33,545 nt of DNA from Helicobacter salomonis (GCF_017979425.1 NZ_JAERIS010000018.1:1-33545); one strand, 5' to 3'. Numbered from the stretch's first letter, positions 16,444 to 26,713 are shown. Notes: generated from the sequence alone by a model not told the origin. Program-made: numbers and translations.

Positions 16444-17453
16444 TAATGCTCCTCATTCTTTAATTTGTCTAATTTGGCTTGCAAAGATGCCTTAAACTCC
16501 GTCGAAATTTCAGAACCTACAGGGTAGCCTAGCCCCTCTAGTTTTTCAGCGATTTCATCATAGGATTTCTTGCCAAGATTTTTAATATTTTTGAGCTCAT
16601 AAGCGTCCATAAGCACTAACTCGCCCACATACTTAAGCCCGATTTTATCTAAGCAATTAAAACACCTCGCGCTCAAATTCAGCCCCTCAATTTCCATCAA
16701 CAAATCCCTCTCCAAGCCTTCTTCTAGATGGGCGCTGCCTTTGTAATCGGCGATATTGGTGTTAAAGATGTGCATTTGGGCGTTCATGGTTCTGATCGCC
16801 TCTTGAAAGGCGCGCTGAGGGTCTACCTGCCCATCACTTTCAATTTCAAAAACGAGTTTTTCAAAATTGGGATTACCATCTACGAGCATGTTTTCAATAT
16901 TGTAAACCACTTTTTTAATGGGAGTGAAATAGGCATCTAGGGGGATGTAATCACTCGCAATGTAACCTCGAATGCTCTCAGAAGGCACATAGCCCATGCC
17001 CTTTTGCACGATGAGAGAAAACTCTAAGTTCACATCCTCGTTAATCGTAGCTAAATAGGCATCATGGTCGATCACACTGATCTCTTCGTTCTCTAAATCC
17101 CTTCCGCTTAATTTGGCAGGACCCTTAAAAGCGTAGTGAACCATCACTTGATCGTTCTGGGCATTGTCCAAATGCTTGCCTACCAAGCGGATATTTTTGA
17201 GATTAGCAATGAATAGAGCCACATCTTCAGAGACCCCACGCAGAGAATCAAATTCGTGAGCAACCCCTTCGATCTTGATTCCAATGGGCGCATAGCCTAC
17301 AGAGCTTAAGAGCAAGAGCCGTCTTAAGGGGTGGGCTAGGGTAATGGCATAACCCGCTTCAAAGGCAGACACACACACTTTGATATGCCTGTCGTTAATT
17401 TTCTCCACGCTGATGTCCATAGGCACTTGTGGAGCTACTTTAATCACTTTCAT
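16443..17453 (-). CDS. rpoA: RNA polymerase alpha subunit
   Basis: Alpha subunit, 336 residues. The N-terminal dimerisation domain (about 1-235) has [20 protein letters not shown] and the SVEKIN start typical of the family. The C-terminal DNA- and activator-binding domain (about 255-320) includes [20 protein letters not shown] and [19 protein letters not shown]263 is in the position of the classic UP-element arginine. It lies between rpsD and rplQ with an 11-base and a 1-base overlap junction respectively, as in most bacterial alpha operons. Confidence 0.98.
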   Translation of the reverse strand: MKVIKVAPQVPMDISVEKINDRHIKVCVSAFEAGYAITLAHPLRRLLLLSSVGYAPIGIKIEGVAHEFDSLRGVSEDVALFIANLKNIRLVGKHLDNAQNDQVMVHYAFKGPAKLSGRDLENEEISVIDHDAYLATINEDVNLEFSLIVQKGMGYVPSESIRGYIASDYIPLDAYFTPIKKVVYNIENMLVDGNPNFEKLVFEIESDGQVDPQRAFQEAIRTMNAQMHIFNTNIADYKGSAHLEEGLERDLLMEIEGLNLSARCFNCLDKIGLKYVGELVLMDAYELKNIKNLGKKSYDEIAEKLEGLGYPVGSEISTEFKASLQAKLDKLKNEEH

Positions 17454-17464
17454 GCAATCCCCTA

Positions 17465-18091
17465 CTATTTAGAATAGAGCTCGACAATCAATCTCTCTTC
17501 AAGAGGTAAGCTTACCTCGTCTCTCTCAGGATAGCGGGTGAAGATGCCAAACTTCTTATCCTTGTCTACATCAATCCAAGGCACGATCCCTACCTGATTA
17601 GTGAGTTCCACCGCACGTGTGATTTGGGGGTTTTCCTTGCTTTTTTCCTTAACCTCGATCTTTTGCCCACTCTTAATAAAGGCAGAAGGGATGTCCATGC
17701 GTTTGCCATCGACTAAAATATGCCCATGTGTTACCAGCTGGCGCGCAAAAGAGCGCGTGGTTGCAAAGCCCATACGATAGACCACATTGTCCAAACGCCT
17801 CTCTAAAAGACGCACCAAATTTTCCCCCGTATTGCCTTCCATGCGGTTGGCTTCTCTAAAAATAGAGCGGAATTGTTTTTCAGAGATGCCATACATTGCT
17901 TTGGCTTTTTGTTTTTCGCGTAACTGCAAGCCATAGTCTGAAATCTTACCCCGTCTTTGTCCATGCTGTCCGGGACCATAGGCGCGCTTATCCAACGCGC
18001 TCTTGCCACTCAAACGGCGCTCACCCTTAAGAAATAAAGAAATCCCAAAACGGCGTTCTAATTTTTCAACTGCACCTCTATATCTTGCCAT
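17465..18091 (-). CDS. rpsD: 30S ribosomal protein S4
   Basis: S4, 208 residues, nucleates assembly of the 5' domain of 16S rRNA and in many bacteria represses its own operon. The S4 RNA-binding domain is at about residues 98-160 ([20 protein letters not shown], then [14 protein letters not shown]). No cysteine occurs in the protein, so it is the zinc-free form. GGAGC precedes the ATG. Confidence 0.98.
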   Translation of the reverse strand: MARYRGAVEKLERRFGISLFLKGERRLSGKSALDKRAYGPGQHGQRRGKISDYGLQLREKQKAKAMYGISEKQFRSIFREANRMEGNTGENLVRLLERRLDNVVYRMGFATTRSFARQLVTHGHILVDGKRMDIPSAFIKSGQKIEVKEKSKENPQITRAVELTNQVGIVPWIDVDKDKKFGIFTRYPERDEVSLPLEERLIVELYSK

Positions 18092-18100
18092 AGCTGCTCC

Positions 18101-18493
18101 TTACACTCTTCTTCTTTTGGGAGGACGGCAACCATTATGGGGCAAAGGTGTGATGTCCTTGATCCAAAGCACTTTGATCCCCTCAATGCTCCCCACACTC
18201 TTAATAGCGGTTTCGCGCCCACTCCCCGGACCTTGCACCTTAATCCCCACTTCTTTAATGCCATGCTCTTTAGCTTTACTCATCGCACTCTCTACAGCTT
18301 GTTGGGCAGCGTAGGGAGTAGATTTCTTAGACCCTCTAAACCCTAAGCCTCCTGCAGTCGCCCAACAGATGACATTGCCCATCTCGTCTGTAACGGTGAT
18401 GTTAGTATTGTTGAAGGAGGCAGCGATGTAGACAACACCCCGCGCGATATTTTTCTTAACAATTTTCTTTTTAATGCCGGTTCGTTTAGCCAT
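18101..18493 (-). CDS. rpsK: 30S ribosomal protein S11
   Basis: S11, 130 residues, forms part of the 30S platform near the mRNA exit. [26 protein letters not shown] and [14 protein letters not shown] are the usual core, and the end [14 protein letters not shown] is nearly invariant. There are 9 bases to rpsM upstream and to rpsD downstream. Confidence 0.98.
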   Translation of the reverse strand: MAKRTGIKKKIVKKNIARGVVYIAASFNNTNITVTDEMGNVICWATAGGLGFRGSKKSTPYAAQQAVESAMSKAKEHGIKEVGIKVQGPGSGRETAIKSVGSIEGIKVLWIKDITPLPHNGCRPPKRRRV

Positions 18494-18502
18494 GCGCTCT
18501 CC

Positions 18503-18865
18503 TTACTTGCTACCTACGGTTTTCTTTTTACCCTTACGGGTGCGCGCGTTGTTCTTAGTGGTTTGACCCCGCACGGGCAAGCCCTTACGATGTCGAATAC
18601 CCCGATAACTCCCCAAATCCATCAACGCTTTAATATCCATCTGCACTTTTTTGCGTAAATCTCCCTCTACTATGTAGTTAGCCTGGATTTCTTTGGTGAT
18701 GCTAGATACTTCATCTTCACCTAATTCGTGAACGCGTTTATCCAAAGAAATTCCCACCTTGTGCAAGATATCCCTGGAGCTTTTTAAGCCTATTCCATAG
18801 ATGTAGGTCAAAGCATATTCTATGCGTTTCTTCTTGGGTAAATCAACCCCTGCAATCCTTGCCAT
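18503..18865 (-). CDS. rpsM: 30S ribosomal protein S13
   Basis: S13, 120 residues, lies in the 30S head and contacts tRNA and 50S bridges. It opens [19 protein letters not shown] with the helix-two-turn-helix [14 protein letters not shown], and ends in the basic tail [17 protein letters not shown]. It starts 2 bases after the rpmJ stop. Confidence 0.98.
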   Translation of the reverse strand: MARIAGVDLPKKKRIEYALTYIYGIGLKSSRDILHKVGISLDKRVHELGEDEVSSITKEIQANYIVEGDLRKKVQMDIKALMDLGSYRGIRHRKGLPVRGQTTKNNARTRKGKKKTVGSK

Positions 18866-18867
18866 GT

Positions 18868-18981
18868 CTATCCTTGTCTTTGTTTATGTTTAGGAGTGGT
18901 GCAGATCACGCGAATCACACCCCGTCTTTTGATCACTTTACATTTATCACACATCTTCTTTACAGAGGGTCTAACTTTCAT
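18868..18981 (-). CDS. rpmJ: 50S ribosomal protein L36
   Basis: L36, 37 residues, read from the minus strand: [19 protein letters not shown] at the start and [10 protein letters not shown] at the end. CDKC, a later cysteine (VIRVIC) and histidine (PKH) make the zinc-ribbon type, so this is the zinc-binding form. AAGGAG stands 5 bases before the ATG at 18981. It is the first gene after the 61-base infA gap and probably the first of the alpha operon transcript. Confidence 0.96.
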   Translation of the reverse strand: MKVRPSVKKMCDKCKVIKRRGVIRVICTTPKHKQRQG

Positions 18982-19010
18982 CTTCTCTCCTTATCTTAAG
19001 CAAAACCCTT

Positions 19011-19016
19011 ATTCTA
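19011..19016 (-). promoter_or_regulatory. Candidate internal promoter of the alpha operon (rpmJ-rplQ)
   Basis: TAGAAT on the minus strand in the only sizeable gap of the ribosomal cluster; transcription would begin near 19004, about 23 bases before rpmJ. Five of six bases match the consensus. The gap also contains the palindrome listed separately. Confidence 0.45.
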
Positions 19017-19022
19017 ACCATC

Positions 19023-19042
19023 TTAAGTTAGAACTAACTTAA
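19023..19042. repeat. Perfect palindrome between infA and rpmJ
   Basis: TTAAGTTA (19023-19030) and TAACTTAA (19035-19042) are separated by GAAC; counting the inner G and C, nine base pairs are possible. It begins directly after the infA stop on the minus strand and covers the -35 region of the candidate rpmJ promoter. No T-tract follows, so it is not a standard terminator. It may be an operator or an RNA processing or attenuation hairpin. Confidence 0.5.
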
Positions 19043-19261
19043 TCACTTGTAGCGGAAGGTGATTCGCCCCTTATCCAAACTATAAGGCGTGAGCTCCAAG
19101 CGCACCCGATCACCTAGTGCAATGCGGATATAGTGCATGCGCATTTTCCCAGAAATGCGGCACAGCACGACATGCTTATTGTCTAATTCCACTTTGAAAG
19201 TGGCATTGGGTAAACACTCAATCACCTTTCCATCTACTTCTATCACATCATCTTTTGCCAT
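19043..19261 (-). CDS. infA: Translation initiation factor IF-1
   Basis: IF-1, 72 residues, a single S1-like OB fold that blocks the 30S A site during initiation. [33 protein letters not shown] and [18 protein letters not shown] are typical. The ATG at 19261 shares a base with the map stop (TGATG) and has GGAGG upstream; a TTG one codon earlier is not needed. The spc operon ends here if the palindrome stops or processes transcripts. Confidence 0.97.
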   Translation of the reverse strand: MAKDDVIEVDGKVIECLPNATFKVELDNKHVVLCRISGKMRMHYIRIALGDRVRLELTPYSLDKGRITFRYK

Positions 19262-20022
19262 CAAGCCTCCGTTAAAATTTGCGCTCTTTTACCCACCATC
19301 GCGATAGTGTGTTCGTAATGACTGGTGCGCAAGCCATCCACAGACACCACGCTCCATTTGTCTGCTAAGATTCTAGGTTCACCCTGTTTTTGGCAGATCA
19401 TAGGCTCTATACAAAACACCATGCCCTCTTTAATTTTAGGGCCACTATTAGGCCTGCTGGAAGGCTCTAGGTAGTTAGGAATAGAGGGCTCTTCATGGGG
19501 GCTACGCCCAATCCCATGCCCACAAAATTTTTTTAAAGGCACAAAGCCCTTTTGCCTAATGAGGGTTTCTAAAATATGGCTCACCTCTTTAAAGCGCATC
19601 CCCACTTCTAGGCAAGCAATCCCCTCATGAAGAGCGTCCTTAGCGCAGGCAATCAAGGCTTGATCTTGGAGGCTAACCTCCCCCACTCCTAGAGTGATCG
19701 CCCCATCACCAAACCACCCTTGCATTTGCGCCCCTAAATCTAAACCTACAATATCTCCGCTCTGCAGTCGATAATCCGTGGGAATGCCATGGATGGCAAC
19801 TTCATTGAGCGAAGTGCAAAGTGTATTAGGGAAACCATAAAGCCCTTTAAAAGCAGGCTTGGCATTGAGCTTATGGATATGCTCTTCGGCCAAAGCATCC
19901 AATTCTAACAAACTCATGCCTACTTGGATTTTTTCACTCAGCAATCTGAGAGTCTGCCCGACCACAGCCCCCGCCCTGCGTAAAGCCTCGATCTCTTTAG
20001 AATTACGGATGGCGATTGCCAT
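19261..20022 (-). CDS. map: Type I methionine aminopeptidase
   Basis: Methionine aminopeptidase, 253 residues, removes the initiator methionine from new proteins at the ribosome. The dimetal ligands are visible: the two aspartates in [17 protein letters not shown], the histidine in FCGHGIGR, and glutamates in CIEPM and in the C-terminal HYEHTIA region. AIHGIP holds the substrate histidine. The ATG at 20022 overlaps the secY stop (TGATG); a preceding TTG is an alternative. Gene order secY-map-infA-rpmJ is the common bacterial one with adk missing. Confidence 0.96.
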   Translation of the reverse strand: MAIAIRNSKEIEALRRAGAVVGQTLRLLSEKIQVGMSLLELDALAEEHIHKLNAKPAFKGLYGFPNTLCTSLNEVAIHGIPTDYRLQSGDIVGLDLGAQMQGWFGDGAITLGVGEVSLQDQALIACAKDALHEGIACLEVGMRFKEVSHILETLIRQKGFVPLKKFCGHGIGRSPHEEPSIPNYLEPSSRPNSGPKIKEGMVFCIEPMICQKQGEPRILADKWSVVSVDGLRTSHYEHTIAMVGKRAQILTEA

Positions 20023-21281
20023 CAAAAGCCCACTGCGCTCAAGGTTTTATACTTGCTCATATACACCTGTGCTTCGATCTTTTTCATGGTGTCAATAGCC
20101 ACTTGCACCACAATGAGCACCGCCGTGCCCCCAAAATAAAAAGGCACACCCATTGCCTTGACCAAAATCCAGGGCAAAGTGGAGATAATAGCCAAATACA
20201 AAGAGCCCCAAAAAGTCAAGCGACTCGCCACGGTGTTTAAGAAGTTTGAAGTTCCCTCGCCCGGTCTAAGTCCCGCAATAAACCCGCCATTACGCTTGAG
20301 GTTATCGGCAATATCTTTAGCGTTAAAGACAATGGAAGAGTAGAAGTAAGCAAAAAAGATAATGAGAAGGAACATTAAAATATTGTAAGCGTAGCCGTGT
20401 GGGTTGAGAAAATCCGCAATGGCTTGCAAAATCTTATTAGAGGAGGCTTGCAAAATGGTAGAGGGAAAAACTAGCAAGGCAGAGGCAAAGATAGGGGGGA
20501 TCACCCCGCTTAGGTTTAACTTAATGGGGATGTAGTTCATGATGCGTTTGTTTTGATTTTGCATCATCACTTTACGGGCGTAAGAGATAGGAATGCGTCG
20601 TTCAGCTAACTCTACATAGATAATTGCAAAGATAGTTGCCAGGATGATCACCACAATCCCAATCAAAACTAAGATGTTGATCACACCCGTATTCACCAAA
20701 TTAAAAGTCCCTGCAATGGCTGAAGGAATGCCAGAGACGATGCCCGCAAAGATAATGAGGCTGATCCCATTACCCACGCCTCTTTGGGTGATCTGCTCGC
20801 CAATCCACATCAAGAGCATTGTGCCCGTAAGCATGGAAAAGGTGGCCAAAATTAAAAAAGTTTGCATAGAAACCATGATCGCCCCATTAGGACCATGCCC
20901 AATGCTACGCAAGCCAAAAGAAACGCTGATCGCCTGAATGATGGTGATTCCAATGGTAGCATAGCGCACGATTTGCATGTATTTCTGCATACCATCGCGC
21001 TCCTTTTTCATCTTGGCCAAGTTAGGGAAAGTCGCGCTCAAAAGCTCCATAATAATGGAAGCTGTGATATAAGGCATGATTCCTAGAGAAATAATACTCA
21101 AGCGAGAGACCGCGTTCCCGCTAAACATATTGAAGAGACCTAATGCATTGCTAGAATTGCTATCAAAAAAGGATTTGATGGCAGCCAGATCTACCCCGGG
21201 AATGGGGATGTAAGCTAGCACCCTATAGAGAAACAAATACCCCAGAGTAATAAAAATTTTGGTCGCAATCGCCTTGGTCAT
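20022..21281 (-). CDS. secY: Protein translocase subunit SecY
   Basis: SecY, 419 residues, is the channel of the Sec translocase in the inner membrane. Ten hydrophobic segments can be traced, starting with KIFITLGYLFLYRVLAYIPI. GIMPYITASIIMELL and the cytosolic loop ELAERRIPISYARK are conserved family features, as is GLRPGEGTSNFL. Its client proteins here include the signal-peptide-bearing MsrAB and the exported protein at 33366. The ATG overlaps the rplO stop (TAATG). Confidence 0.97.
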   Translation of the reverse strand: MTKAIATKIFITLGYLFLYRVLAYIPIPGVDLAAIKSFFDSNSSNALGLFNMFSGNAVSRLSIISLGIMPYITASIIMELLSATFPNLAKMKKERDGMQKYMQIVRYATIGITIIQAISVSFGLRSIGHGPNGAIMVSMQTFLILATFSMLTGTMLLMWIGEQITQRGVGNGISLIIFAGIVSGIPSAIAGTFNLVNTGVINILVLIGIVVIILATIFAIIYVELAERRIPISYARKVMMQNQNKRIMNYIPIKLNLSGVIPPIFASALLVFPSTILQASSNKILQAIADFLNPHGYAYNILMFLLIIFFAYFYSSIVFNAKDIADNLKRNGGFIAGLRPGEGTSNFLNTVASRLTFWGSLYLAIISTLPWILVKAMGVPFYFGGTAVLIVVQVAIDTMKKIEAQVYMSKYKTLSAVGF

Positions 21282-21685
21282 TATTCTTGTCCGCTGGTGC
21301 GAATTCTCTCATCTTGAATCTTGGATGCTAAATTTTTAGCCCCTGCTCCAATGAGCTTAATTTTCTCAATATAGGAGGGGAAGGGATGCACTTTTTTAAT
21401 GAGCTCCAAACTCAAAGTTTCCAACTCAAAAACCTCTTTATGCTTTTCCACATTGATTGCGTACACCACTCCCTTAGTGCGGCTTCTAAAACCCACTTTA
21501 GGTAAACGGCGTTGCAGGGGCTGTTGCCCTCCCTCAAAACCGCGTTTCTGTTTGTAACCCGTGCGTGCGGTCTGCCCCTTGCCTCCTCTAGTGGCGGTTT
21601 TACCCATACCAGAGCCCTGCCCACGGCCCACTCGCTTCGTGTGTTTGACACTACCCTTAGCTGGGCTTAATTTTTCCAATGTCAT
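21281..21685 (-). CDS. rplO: 50S ribosomal protein L15
   Basis: L15, 134 residues, a late-assembly 50S protein with a long basic extension. [31 protein letters not shown] and RRLPKVGF are the family hallmarks. It follows rpsE after 8 bases. In many bacteria rpmD (L30) lies between rpsE and rplO; it is absent here, as is usual in Campylobacterota. Confidence 0.97.
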   Translation of the reverse strand: MTLEKLSPAKGSVKHTKRVGRGQGSGMGKTATRGGKGQTARTGYKQKRGFEGGQQPLQRRLPKVGFRSRTKGVVYAINVEKHKEVFELETLSLELIKKVHPFPSYIEKIKLIGAGAKNLASKIQDERIRTSGQE

Positions 21686-21693
21686 AAAAACTC

Positions 21694-22134
21694 CTATCCT
21701 TTGATTTTAGAGAGCGCATCAAAGGTGGCACGCACCACATTATAGGGGTTGTTAGACCCTAAGGATTTCGTTAAAATATCCTTAATACCGGCTAATTCGA
21801 TCATAGGGCGCGTGGACCCTCCGGCAATGACACCTGTTCCCTCTGAAGCGGGTTTGAGCAAAATGCGACTCGCATTGTATTTGCACTCAATGTCATGGGC
21901 AATAGTCGTGCCCTTGATCTTGACCTCAATGATGTTTTTAAACGCGTCGTCAATGGCCTTCTTGATCGCATCGGGGACCTCCTTAGCTTTGCCCAAGCCA
22001 AAGCCCACAAGGCCATTTTTATTGCCCACAACCACCAAAGCGTTAAAACGGAAACGCCGTCCACCTTTCACTACCTTGGTAACCCGTCCAATATTCACCA
22101 CAACTTCTGAAAACTCTTCTCTATTGATCTCCAT
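21694..22134 (-). CDS. rpsE: 30S ribosomal protein S5
   Basis: S5, 146 residues from the preferred ATG, a 30S accuracy protein near the mRNA entry. [59 protein letters not shown] and [16 protein letters not shown] are conserved. An ATG two codons earlier (22140) touches AAGGA, whereas the ATG at 22134 has a 5-base spacer and gives MEINREEF, close to what I recall for H. pylori. Confidence 0.96.
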   Translation of the reverse strand: MEINREEFSEVVVNIGRVTKVVKGGRRFRFNALVVVGNKNGLVGFGLGKAKEVPDAIKKAIDDAFKNIIEVKIKGTTIAHDIECKYNASRILLKPASEGTGVIAGGSTRPMIELAGIKDILTKSLGSNNPYNVVRATFDALSKIKG

Positions 22135-22142
22135 GCCCATCC

Positions 22143-22499
22143 TTAAAGCGCAATCTCTTGTTCGCGCAGAGTTTCTGCAAAGGTAGCCACCACTCCATGA
22201 TATAAATATCCATTACGATCATATACCACCCTGTCTATGCCCTTTTTCTTAAGACTTTCTGCAAAGATCAACGCGAGTTTCTTACTATCCTCTACATTTT
22301 TCCCCAGTCCTAATTTTTTACCATCCACATGCGCCAAAGTCGCATGTGCGTTATCATCAATGGCTTGAGCATAGAGGTGCTTATTGGATCTAAAAATGCT
22401 CACACGGGGACGCTCCTGTGTGCCAAAAACTTTAGAGCGCACGCGCATCTTGCGCTTAGCTCTCTGGAGCTTTTTCTTTTCTAAAACACTTTGTGTCAT
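22143..22499 (-). CDS. rplR: 50S ribosomal protein L18
   Basis: L18, 118 residues, binds 5S rRNA together with L5 in the central protuberance. [20 protein letters not shown] and AQAIDD, then [20 protein letters not shown], match the family. The N-terminus is rich in Lys and Arg for RNA contact. It sits 9 bases after rplF and 8 before rpsE. Confidence 0.97.
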   Translation of the reverse strand: MTQSVLEKKKLQRAKRKMRVRSKVFGTQERPRVSIFRSNKHLYAQAIDDNAHATLAHVDGKKLGLGKNVEDSKKLALIFAESLKKKGIDRVVYDRNGYLYHGVVATFAETLREQEIAL

Positions 22500-22508
22500 A
22501 CTCGTTCC

Positions 22509-23045
22509 TTACTTTTTAGCAGTCTTGCCAGCTTTGCGCAAAATAATTTCATCACTGTATTTAATACCCTTGCCTTTGTAGGGTTCAGGAGGTCTGTAAG
22601 CACGGATATCTGCGGCAAGCTGTCCAAGCTGTTGCTTATTACTCCCCTTGAGTGTGATGGTGTTTTTATCCACAACCACTTCCACACCCTCAGGGATGGG
22701 GTGCTTCACTGGGTGACTAAATCCCAAGCTGAGTTCTAAAACTTTATGTCCTAGAGCCGCCTTATAACCCACCCCATTAATTTCCAAGACCTTGCTAAAT
22801 CCCTTATCCAGTCCCACCACAATATTGTTTGCTAAAGCATTGTAAGTCCCCCAGAATGCGCGACTCTGCGCCCCCTCTCCAACAGGTTCAAAGCGCAGAG
22901 AATCGCCTTCTAGCACAATGTTAACACGCCCGTGTGTCTCCAGCACCTGACTTGTTTTGCTGTTTTTAAAATGCAAGTTACTTCCCTCAACACTCACCTG
23001 CACTCCACTAGGGATTTTGATCGCCCTCTTACCAATTCTTGACAT
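22509..23045 (-). CDS. rplF: 50S ribosomal protein L6
   Basis: L6, 178 residues, two repeated alpha/beta domains near the sarcin-ricin loop. [17 protein letters not shown] opens the first, [20 protein letters not shown] starts the second, and the near-invariant end [16 protein letters not shown] follows. Spacers of 9 bases lie on both sides. Confidence 0.98.
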   Translation of the reverse strand: MSRIGKRAIKIPSGVQVSVEGSNLHFKNSKTSQVLETHGRVNIVLEGDSLRFEPVGEGAQSRAFWGTYNALANNIVVGLDKGFSKVLEINGVGYKAALGHKVLELSLGFSHPVKHPIPEGVEVVVDKNTITLKGSNKQQLGQLAADIRAYRPPEPYKGKGIKYSDEIILRKAGKTAKK

Positions 23046-23054
23046 GCCACACTC

Positions 23055-23450
23055 CTACCAAATGCTGCAAAGCACCTCACCGCCTACATTTTGCTTGTAA
23101 GCTTCCTCATTAGTGATCACACCCTTAGAAGTGCTGACCACAACCACCCCATATCCATTCTTAAAGCGTCTGAGCTCAGATGCTTGCTTGTAAAGTCTAC
23201 GCCCAGGTTTGCTCAATCGTTTGATTTCACTGATGACCGCACGCCCCTTGTCATCGTAGGCTAATTCTACAGAGATAAAGTTTTTCCCTTCCCTTTGCAC
23301 CACTTGGTAATTGGCGATAAATCCACGATTCTTAAAAATCTCCAAGATAGACACCACGATTTTAGCATAGTAAAGCTCTGTAACCTCCAAACGGCGCATG
23401 CTTGCATTCCGAATGCGTGTCAGAGAATCTGCGACAATATCATTGACCAT
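23055..23450 (-). CDS. rpsH: 30S ribosomal protein S8
   Basis: S8, 131 residues, a central-domain 16S binder and in many bacteria the spc-operon repressor. [19 protein letters not shown] opens it, [15 protein letters not shown] lies centrally, and [20 protein letters not shown] closes it. It lies between rpsN and rplF. No S8-binding mimic was identified in the mRNA around rplE, the site used in E. coli. Confidence 0.97.
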   Translation of the reverse strand: MVNDIVADSLTRIRNASMRRLEVTELYYAKIVVSILEIFKNRGFIANYQVVQREGKNFISVELAYDDKGRAVISEIKRLSKPGRRLYKQASELRRFKNGYGVVVVSTSKGVITNEEAYKQNVGGEVLCSIW

Positions 23451-23459
23451 GTGTGCCCC

Positions 23460-23645
23460 TTACCAACTAGCTTTTCTAAGACCAGGGATTAAACCCTCAT
23501 TACCCATTTTCCTTAAGCATACTCGGCACAAACCAAAGTCCTTATAGACAGAATGGGGCCTCCCACAGATATTGCAACGAGTGTATGCCCGTGCCTTGAA
23601 TTTTGCCTTTCTGTGGGCTTTTGCGATCATTGATTTCTTAGCCAT
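23460..23645 (-). CDS. rpsN: 30S ribosomal protein S14, zinc type
   Basis: S14, 61 residues, the short zinc-binding type. [20 protein letters not shown] supplies two CxxC pairs; the end [18 protein letters not shown] is nearly invariant. It belongs in the 30S head. Its ATG shares one base with the rplE stop. Confidence 0.97.
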   Translation of the reverse strand: MAKKSMIAKAHRKAKFKARAYTRCNICGRPHSVYKDFGLCRVCLRKMGNEGLIPGLRKASW

Positions 23646-24190
23646 TAGCGCCCTTTTGCAAAGGGCATTCCGAGCAATTCTAGCAACTTAAATGCCTCCT
23701 TATCGTTATTTGTAGAAGTGATAATAGCGATGTTGAGTCCGTGGGTAACCATGATATCATCATAGACCACCTCAGGAAAGATCAACTGTTCGTTCAAACC
23801 GAAACCATAATTCCCCCGCCCATCAAATCCATTTCTGGAAACCCCCCTGAAGTCCTTTACTCTTGGCAGTGCAATCACAATTAACTTTTCTAAAAAGTTA
23901 AACATAATCTTATTTCTGAGTGTTACCTTCACGCCTACTGCCATGTTCTCGCGGATTTTAAACCCTGCTACAGACTTTTTTGCCTTGGTGATTACTGCCT
24001 TTTGTCCGGCAATGAGTGAGAGAGTTTGGGCGATGTTTTGCATGATCTTAGCGTCTTTAGCGTAATCCCCCGCGCCCACACTGAGCACAACTTTTTCAAG
24101 CTTAGGCAATAACATCGGATTTTTGATTCCTAATTCCTCTGCCAATTTCTTCTTCACTTCCTTTTCATAGAAGTTTTTCAAGCCATCCAT
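23645..24190 (-). CDS. rplE: 50S ribosomal protein L5
   Basis: L5, 181 residues, binds 5S rRNA and touches the P-site t[42 protein letters not shown] and [19 protein letters not shown] are the usual core. The ATG at 24190 has AAGGAG 8 bases upstream and gives the length I recall for H. pylori; a GTG at 24199 overlapping the rplX stop has no spacer and is less likely. Confidence 0.96.
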   Translation of the reverse strand: MDGLKNFYEKEVKKKLAEELGIKNPMLLPKLEKVVLSVGAGDYAKDAKIMQNIAQTLSLIAGQKAVITKAKKSVAGFKIRENMAVGVKVTLRNKIMFNFLEKLIVIALPRVKDFRGVSRNGFDGRGNYGFGLNEQLIFPEVVYDDIMVTHGLNIAIITSTNNDKEAFKLLELLGMPFAKGR

Positions 24191-24195
24191 CGCGC

Positions 24196-24423
24196 TCACT
24201 CCTTCTCTTTCTTGACATTAGAGACATGGATAGGCATTTCTTTGAGAACATGCCCACCCTTGGGATTATCATCTGTGGGCTTAATGGCTTTTTTAGCGAG
24301 CTTGCAACCCTCCACTAACAGCATGGACTTCTTAGGGAAAACAGCTAACACCTTGCCCACCTTGCCTTTATCGTCCCCTGCAATGACTTTCACCATGTCA
24401 TCTTTCTTAATCTTGCACTTCAT
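24196..24423 (-). CDS. rplX: 50S ribosomal protein L24
   Basis: L24, 75 residues, an assembly initiator of the 50S subunit near the tunnel exit. The KOW motif [20 protein letters not shown] is at about residues 8-27. It is a short version of the family (often about 100 residues) but matches the Helicobacter size. The ATG overlaps the rplN stop by one base. Confidence 0.96.
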   Translation of the reverse strand: MKCKIKKDDMVKVIAGDDKGKVGKVLAVFPKKSMLLVEGCKLAKKAIKPTDDNPKGGHVLKEMPIHVSNVKKEKE

Positions 24424-24791
24424 TAAAGGACCTCCGGAGCCAGTGAGATAATCTTCATGAAATTCGCATAACGCACTTCCCGACTCACAGGTCCAAAAAT
24501 GCGTGTGCCCACTGGGTCGCGTTTGGCATCTAGGATTACAGCAGCGTTATCATCAAAGCGAATCAGAGAACCATTGGGACGCTGCACCTCTTTTTTCGTG
24601 CGCACAATCACGGCCTTCACAACCTGCCCCTTTTTGACTTTTCCATTGGGAATGGCCTTTTTGACAGAAGCCACGATGACATCGCCTACACTTGCATAGC
24701 GTTTATGGCTTCCCCCCAAAACCTTGATACACATGATCTCCTTGCCCCCACTATTATCCGCTACAACCAATCTGCTAAAACTCTGTATCAT
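24423..24791 (-). CDS. rplN: 50S ribosomal protein L14
   Basis: L14, 122 residues, on the subunit interface. [40 protein letters not shown] and [11 protein letters not shown] are highly conserved. Its start overlaps the rpsQ stop by 4 bases (ATGA), indicating coupled translation. Confidence 0.98.
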   Translation of the reverse strand: MIQSFSRLVVADNSGGKEIMCIKVLGGSHKRYASVGDVIVASVKKAIPNGKVKKGQVVKAVIVRTKKEVQRPNGSLIRFDDNAAVILDAKRDPVGTRIFGPVSREVRYANFMKIISLAPEVL

Positions 24792-25051
24792 GAAACTCCC
24801 TTCACTAAGATCTCTTTCAGAGCAAAAGTTTTCGTCTTAGATACAGGTTTACACTCGATAGCGCTTACAAAATCTCCCACCTGAACGACATTCTGACGAT
24901 CATCAATGGTATACTTCTTAAAGCGTTTGACAATCTTGCGGTATTTTTTATGCAATACCTTTCTCTCTACTAGGATCACCGCGCTACACGCATCAATTTT
25001 ATTGACTACCTTACCCTGAATAAGGCGCTTATGGGGCTGTTTGGTTTCCAT
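24788..25051 (-). CDS. rpsQ: 30S ribosomal protein S17
   Basis: S17, 87 residues, an OB-fold 16S rRNA binder. [38 protein letters not shown] and [19 protein letters not shown] fit the family. It begins 3 bases after the rpmC stop. Confidence 0.97.
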   Translation of the reverse strand: METKQPHKRLIQGKVVNKIDACSAVILVERKVLHKKYRKIVKRFKKYTIDDRQNVVQVGDFVSAIECKPVSKTKTFALKEILVKGVS

Positions 25052-25054
25052 GCT

Positions 25055-25261
25055 CTACCTTTCCTCAACCAATGCATGATTTAGGGCAGACAAAGCCGTG
25101 CTGATGCGCGCAATGTCCTTTCTGACCTTTCTAATTTCGTTAGGATTAGTGAGTTGCATCGTCTTGAGCTTCACACGTAGTTCGAAGAGCTCCAGCTTTT
25201 TATCTTTGAGCATCTTCGCCAACTCCTTTCTGTCCTTCCCACTCAATTCAGTAAATTTCAT
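25055..25261 (-). CDS. rpmC: 50S ribosomal protein L29
   Basis: L29, 68 residues, a helical hairpin near the tunnel exit. [18 protein letters not shown] and [19 protein letters not shown] are typical. I prefer the ATG at 25261; a GTG two codons earlier also exists. The start lies 14 bases inside the end of rplP. Confidence 0.95.
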   Translation of the reverse strand: MKFTELSGKDRKELAKMLKDKKLELFELRVKLKTMQLTNPNEIRKVRKDIARISTALSALNHALVEER

Positions 25262-25673
25262 TTTCACTCTCTCTAGTTACAATTTTTGTTCTAAAGGGTA
25301 ACTTGCGTTGGGCTAAGCTCAAAGCTGCTCTAGCCAAACCTTCCTCAATCCCTAACATTTCATAGACAATGCGTCCAGGCTTAATATTCATCACCCATTT
25401 TTCCACAGAGCCCTTCCCCTTACCCATACGGGTTTCTAAGGGTTTGGCAGTCAAAGGCTTATCGGGAAAGACTCGAATCCACACTTTCCCTGCCCTTTTG
25501 ATATGACGAGTCATGGCGACCCGTGCGGCCTCGATTTGACGCGAATCGATACGCCCATGTTCAACGGCCTTGATCCCAATATCCCCAAAGGCTAGCTTGA
25601 CTCCACGCGCAGATTTTCCCCGATTCCTGCCCTTCATCTGTTTACGGTATTTTGTCTTCTTAGGCATTAACAT
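25248..25673 (-). CDS. rplP: 50S ribosomal protein L16
   Basis: L16, 141 residues, helps position tRNA in the A site. [39 protein letters not shown] and [15 protein letters not shown] are diagnostic. It ends ESENEIY, overlapping the rpmC start in another frame, and begins 2 bases after rpsC. Confidence 0.98.
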   Translation of the reverse strand: MLMPKKTKYRKQMKGRNRGKSARGVKLAFGDIGIKAVEHGRIDSRQIEAARVAMTRHIKRAGKVWIRVFPDKPLTAKPLETRMGKGKGSVEKWVMNIKPGRIVYEMLGIEEGLARAALSLAQRKLPFRTKIVTRESENEIY

Positions 25674-25675
25674 GG

Positions 25676-26383
25676 CTATTCTCTCCCTCTTCTAGCACGC
25701 CCTCTAGGTGCTCTCTCTTCATTCTCTTCTTCGCGCTTGTCGGTTTGGATCCCTTTTTGGAGCACTTCACCCTTAAATATCCACACCTTTACCCCGATGA
25801 TTCCATAGACCGTCATGGCCTCTGCAAAACCATAATCAATTTTGGCCCGTAGAGTGTGCAAAGGCACGCGCCCTTCCATATACCACTCTGTGCGCGCGAT
25901 CTCAGCTCCAGCTAGTCGTCCTGACACACGCACCTTAATGCCACGCGCCCCAGATTTCATCGCTGTCTGCATAACTTTTTTCATAGCGCGTCTGAAAGCC
26001 ACCCGTTTTTCCAACTGAGTCGCCACATTTTCGGCAGCTAGCTGCGCATCCGCCTGCGGGCGCTTGACCTCTTTGATATTGACGGAAATTTCTTTCTTGA
26101 TCAAGTCTTTCAGGGAGAGTTTAATTTTCTCGATATCCACGCCCTTTTTGCCAATGATAAGTCCTGGCCTTGCAGCCACCACCGTGATGCGCAATTTCTT
26201 GGCAGCCCGCTCGATAACGATCTCGCTCACCCCTGCGTAATAGAGCTCTTTCTTGAGAAATTTACGGATACGATGATCCTCCTGAATATTCTGCACCGTG
26301 TCCTGTGCTCCAGGGAACCACCTAGATGCCCAATTTCTATTAATTCCCAGTCTCAAACCAATTGGATTGACCTTTTGACCCAT
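25676..26383 (-). CDS. rpsC: 30S ribosomal protein S3
   Basis: S3, 235 residues, at the mRNA entry of the 30S subunit. [20 protein letters not shown] opens it; the KH domain motif [18 protein letters not shown] lies about residues 72-89, and [15 protein letters not shown] follows. The tail after about residue 212 is rich in Glu and Arg and probably disordered. Its ATG directly abuts the rplV stop, with GGAGG about 10 bases upstream. Confidence 0.98.
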   Translation of the reverse strand: MGQKVNPIGLRLGINRNWASRWFPGAQDTVQNIQEDHRIRKFLKKELYYAGVSEIVIERAAKKLRITVVAARPGLIIGKKGVDIEKIKLSLKDLIKKEISVNIKEVKRPQADAQLAAENVATQLEKRVAFRRAMKKVMQTAMKSGARGIKVRVSGRLAGAEIARTEWYMEGRVPLHTLRAKIDYGFAEAMTVYGIIGVKVWIFKGEVLQKGIQTDKREEENEERAPRGRARRGRE

Positions 26384-26713
26384 TTAGTTGCTCCCTCCTT
26401 TCTTGCCCACTTTGACTAAAATGTGAGATGTGGGCTTTCTAATAGCTGTGGCTCTACCTCTAGCGCGGGGCATATGGCGCTTGAGCACAGGACCTGCATC
26501 TACACGGCAACTTAACACAGACACGGATTTAGAATCATGCCCGCCATTGTAAACGGCTGCACTGATTACCCGTGAGAGGACACGAGCGGCCTTATTGGGC
26601 GTGAACTCCAGTCTGGCAATTGCCACCTCTGCATTCATGCCCTGCACTTGCCTGGCTAGCAATCTCGCCTTTGTGGGAGAGAGCCTACTATATCTGAGTA
26701 ACGCCGTGCTCAT
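26384..26713 (-). CDS. rplV: 50S ribosomal protein L22
   Basis: L22, 109 residues from the preferred start, lines the peptide tunnel. [35 protein letters not shown] and [18 protein letters not shown] are conserved. An ATG at 26719 touches AAAGGA, while the one at 26713 has a 6-base spacer and gives MSTALLRY, like H. pylori. The Lys-rich C-terminal tail of the H. pylori protein (from memory) is missing. Confidence 0.95.
   Translation of the reverse strand: MSTALLRYSRLSPTKARLLARQVQGMNAEVAIARLEFTPNKAARVLSRVISAAVYNGGHDSKSVSVLSCRVDAGPVLKRHMPRARGRATAIRKPTSHILVKVGKKGGSN

Noticed and set aside
21749-22186. 145-residue plus-strand frame antisense to rpsE
   Set aside because: Pure antisense shadow of S5 and the start of L18; no plausible start or family.
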